Below are positions 15,526 to 15,881 of a stretch of DNA of 15,881 nt, in pieces (within the stretch, counting starts at the first letter, position 1; each line of letters opens with the position of its first letter). The notes beneath the pieces are model-generated. The model had not been told where the DNA came from, made no database searches, and worked only from the letters and a program-made list of their open reading frames with translations. Origin of the DNA: an uncultured Lysobacterales bacterium (lineage in GTDB: Bacteria > Pseudomonadota > Gammaproteobacteria > Xanthomonadales > SZUA-36); contig CALKKN010000036.1 in assembly GCA_937995275.1 (NCBI GenBank), forward strand, positions 1 to 15,881. Reading direction: 5' to 3'. The position numbers and the translations under genes are program-made.

Positions 15526-15881
15526 GGCGCCACCGCGGCCAGGAGGCGGTCGAGCACGTCGTCGAACAGGCCGAACAGGTCGCCGGCGCCCTCGGTCCCG
15601 CCGACGGTCAGTGGCAGCACAATGGCCGGAATACCGGTCCGCTCCTGGAGCCATTCAGAGGGCTTGGCGCTCTGGAACGGCGCGCGGATGATGGCGTCGG
15701 CGCCGGATCCGTCGGTGCCCAGTTCGTCCAGCAGGGAAGCCAGATGGGTCGCGGTCGGCGGTATGCCGGGCACCGGTTCCAGCGTGGCGACTTCCTCCAG
15801 CTTCAGCCAGTCCTCGAGGTAGACCCAGGACGTGTGATGGCAAACCACCCGTCTGCCGTTCAGGGGGGCGGCGCGCGCCTC
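15522..15881 (-). CDS. Metal-binding solute protein of the importer, N-terminus outside window
   Basis: The last 119 codons of a periplasmic metal-binding protein of the ZnuA/TroA (cluster A-I) class. The pattern RRVVCHHTSWVYLEDWL is the usual start of the C-terminal lobe, with His in the metal site followed by SW.Y. Further on are EPVPGIPPTATHLASLL and a closing LTVGGTEGAGDLFGLFDDVLDRLL, seen in a subgroup of Zn/Mn binding proteins. The frame is open to the right edge. It overlaps the permease start by 4 bases, which supports one operon. Zn or Mn preference cannot be told from this part. Confidence 0.85.
   Translation of the reverse strand, partial: EARAAPLNGRRVVCHHTSWVYLEDWLKLEEVATLEPVPGIPPTATHLASLLDELGTDGSGADAIIRAPFQSAKPSEWLQERTGIPAIVLPLTVGGTEGAGDLFGLFDDVLDRLLAAVAP

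Overview
This window is about 16 kb of GC-rich chromosomal DNA. The gene families (RmuC, MazG, a PhoP/PhoQ-type pair, DusA, a DevB/DevC/DevA exporter, IPTL-type C-terminal sorting signals) point to a gammaproteobacterium, perhaps from the Xanthomonadales/Chromatiales/Wenzhouxiangella area. That placement is inferred from family content, not measured. I see no insertion sequence, phage gene, tRNA, rRNA or CRISPR array. The window looks like ordinary chromosome with one unusual export operon in the middle.

Layout. (1) Positions 1-1704, minus strand: two secreted, cysteine-patterned repeat proteins in tandem. The second ends in an IPTL-type sorting tail; the first runs off the left edge just where its own tail should begin. 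A strong intrinsic terminator (813-850) separates them, and a near-consensus promoter (1884-1912) lies upstream of the pair. (2) Positions 2073-4248, minus: mazG and rmuC, overlapping by 8 bases. (3) Positions 4352-6606, minus: a small secreted protein, a PhoP-like regulator and a PhoQ-like kinase that starts at TTG inside the regulator gene. (4) Positions 6711-7727, minus: dusA. (5) Positions 7829-14774, plus: five genes, four of them joined by 1-base stop/start overlaps. They encode a periplasmic adaptor (DevB/HlyD type), an FtsX/MacB-type permease (DevC), a DevA ATPase fused to a C-terminal GAF domain, a cyclic-nucleotide-binding patatin phospholipase of the NTE family, and, 25 bases later, a lipoprotein of the D-aminoacylase family with altered metal ligands. 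(6) Positions 14731-15881, minus: the permease and the end of the solute-binding protein of a Zn/Mn-type ABC importer. The permease gene overlaps the deacylase gene tail to tail by 44 bases.

Most interesting part. The exporter operon appears to carry two possible nucleotide-sensing modules on different proteins: a GAF domain with an almost complete NKFDE motif at the end of the ATPase, and a CRP-type cyclic-nucleotide pocket at the start of the phospholipase. The strict translational coupling suggests one machine: a lipid or lipopeptide exporter whose ATPase and whose lipid hydrolase are both under ligand control, with a lipoprotein amidohydrolase as a possible trimming enzyme. Cargo, ligand and physical coupling are inference.
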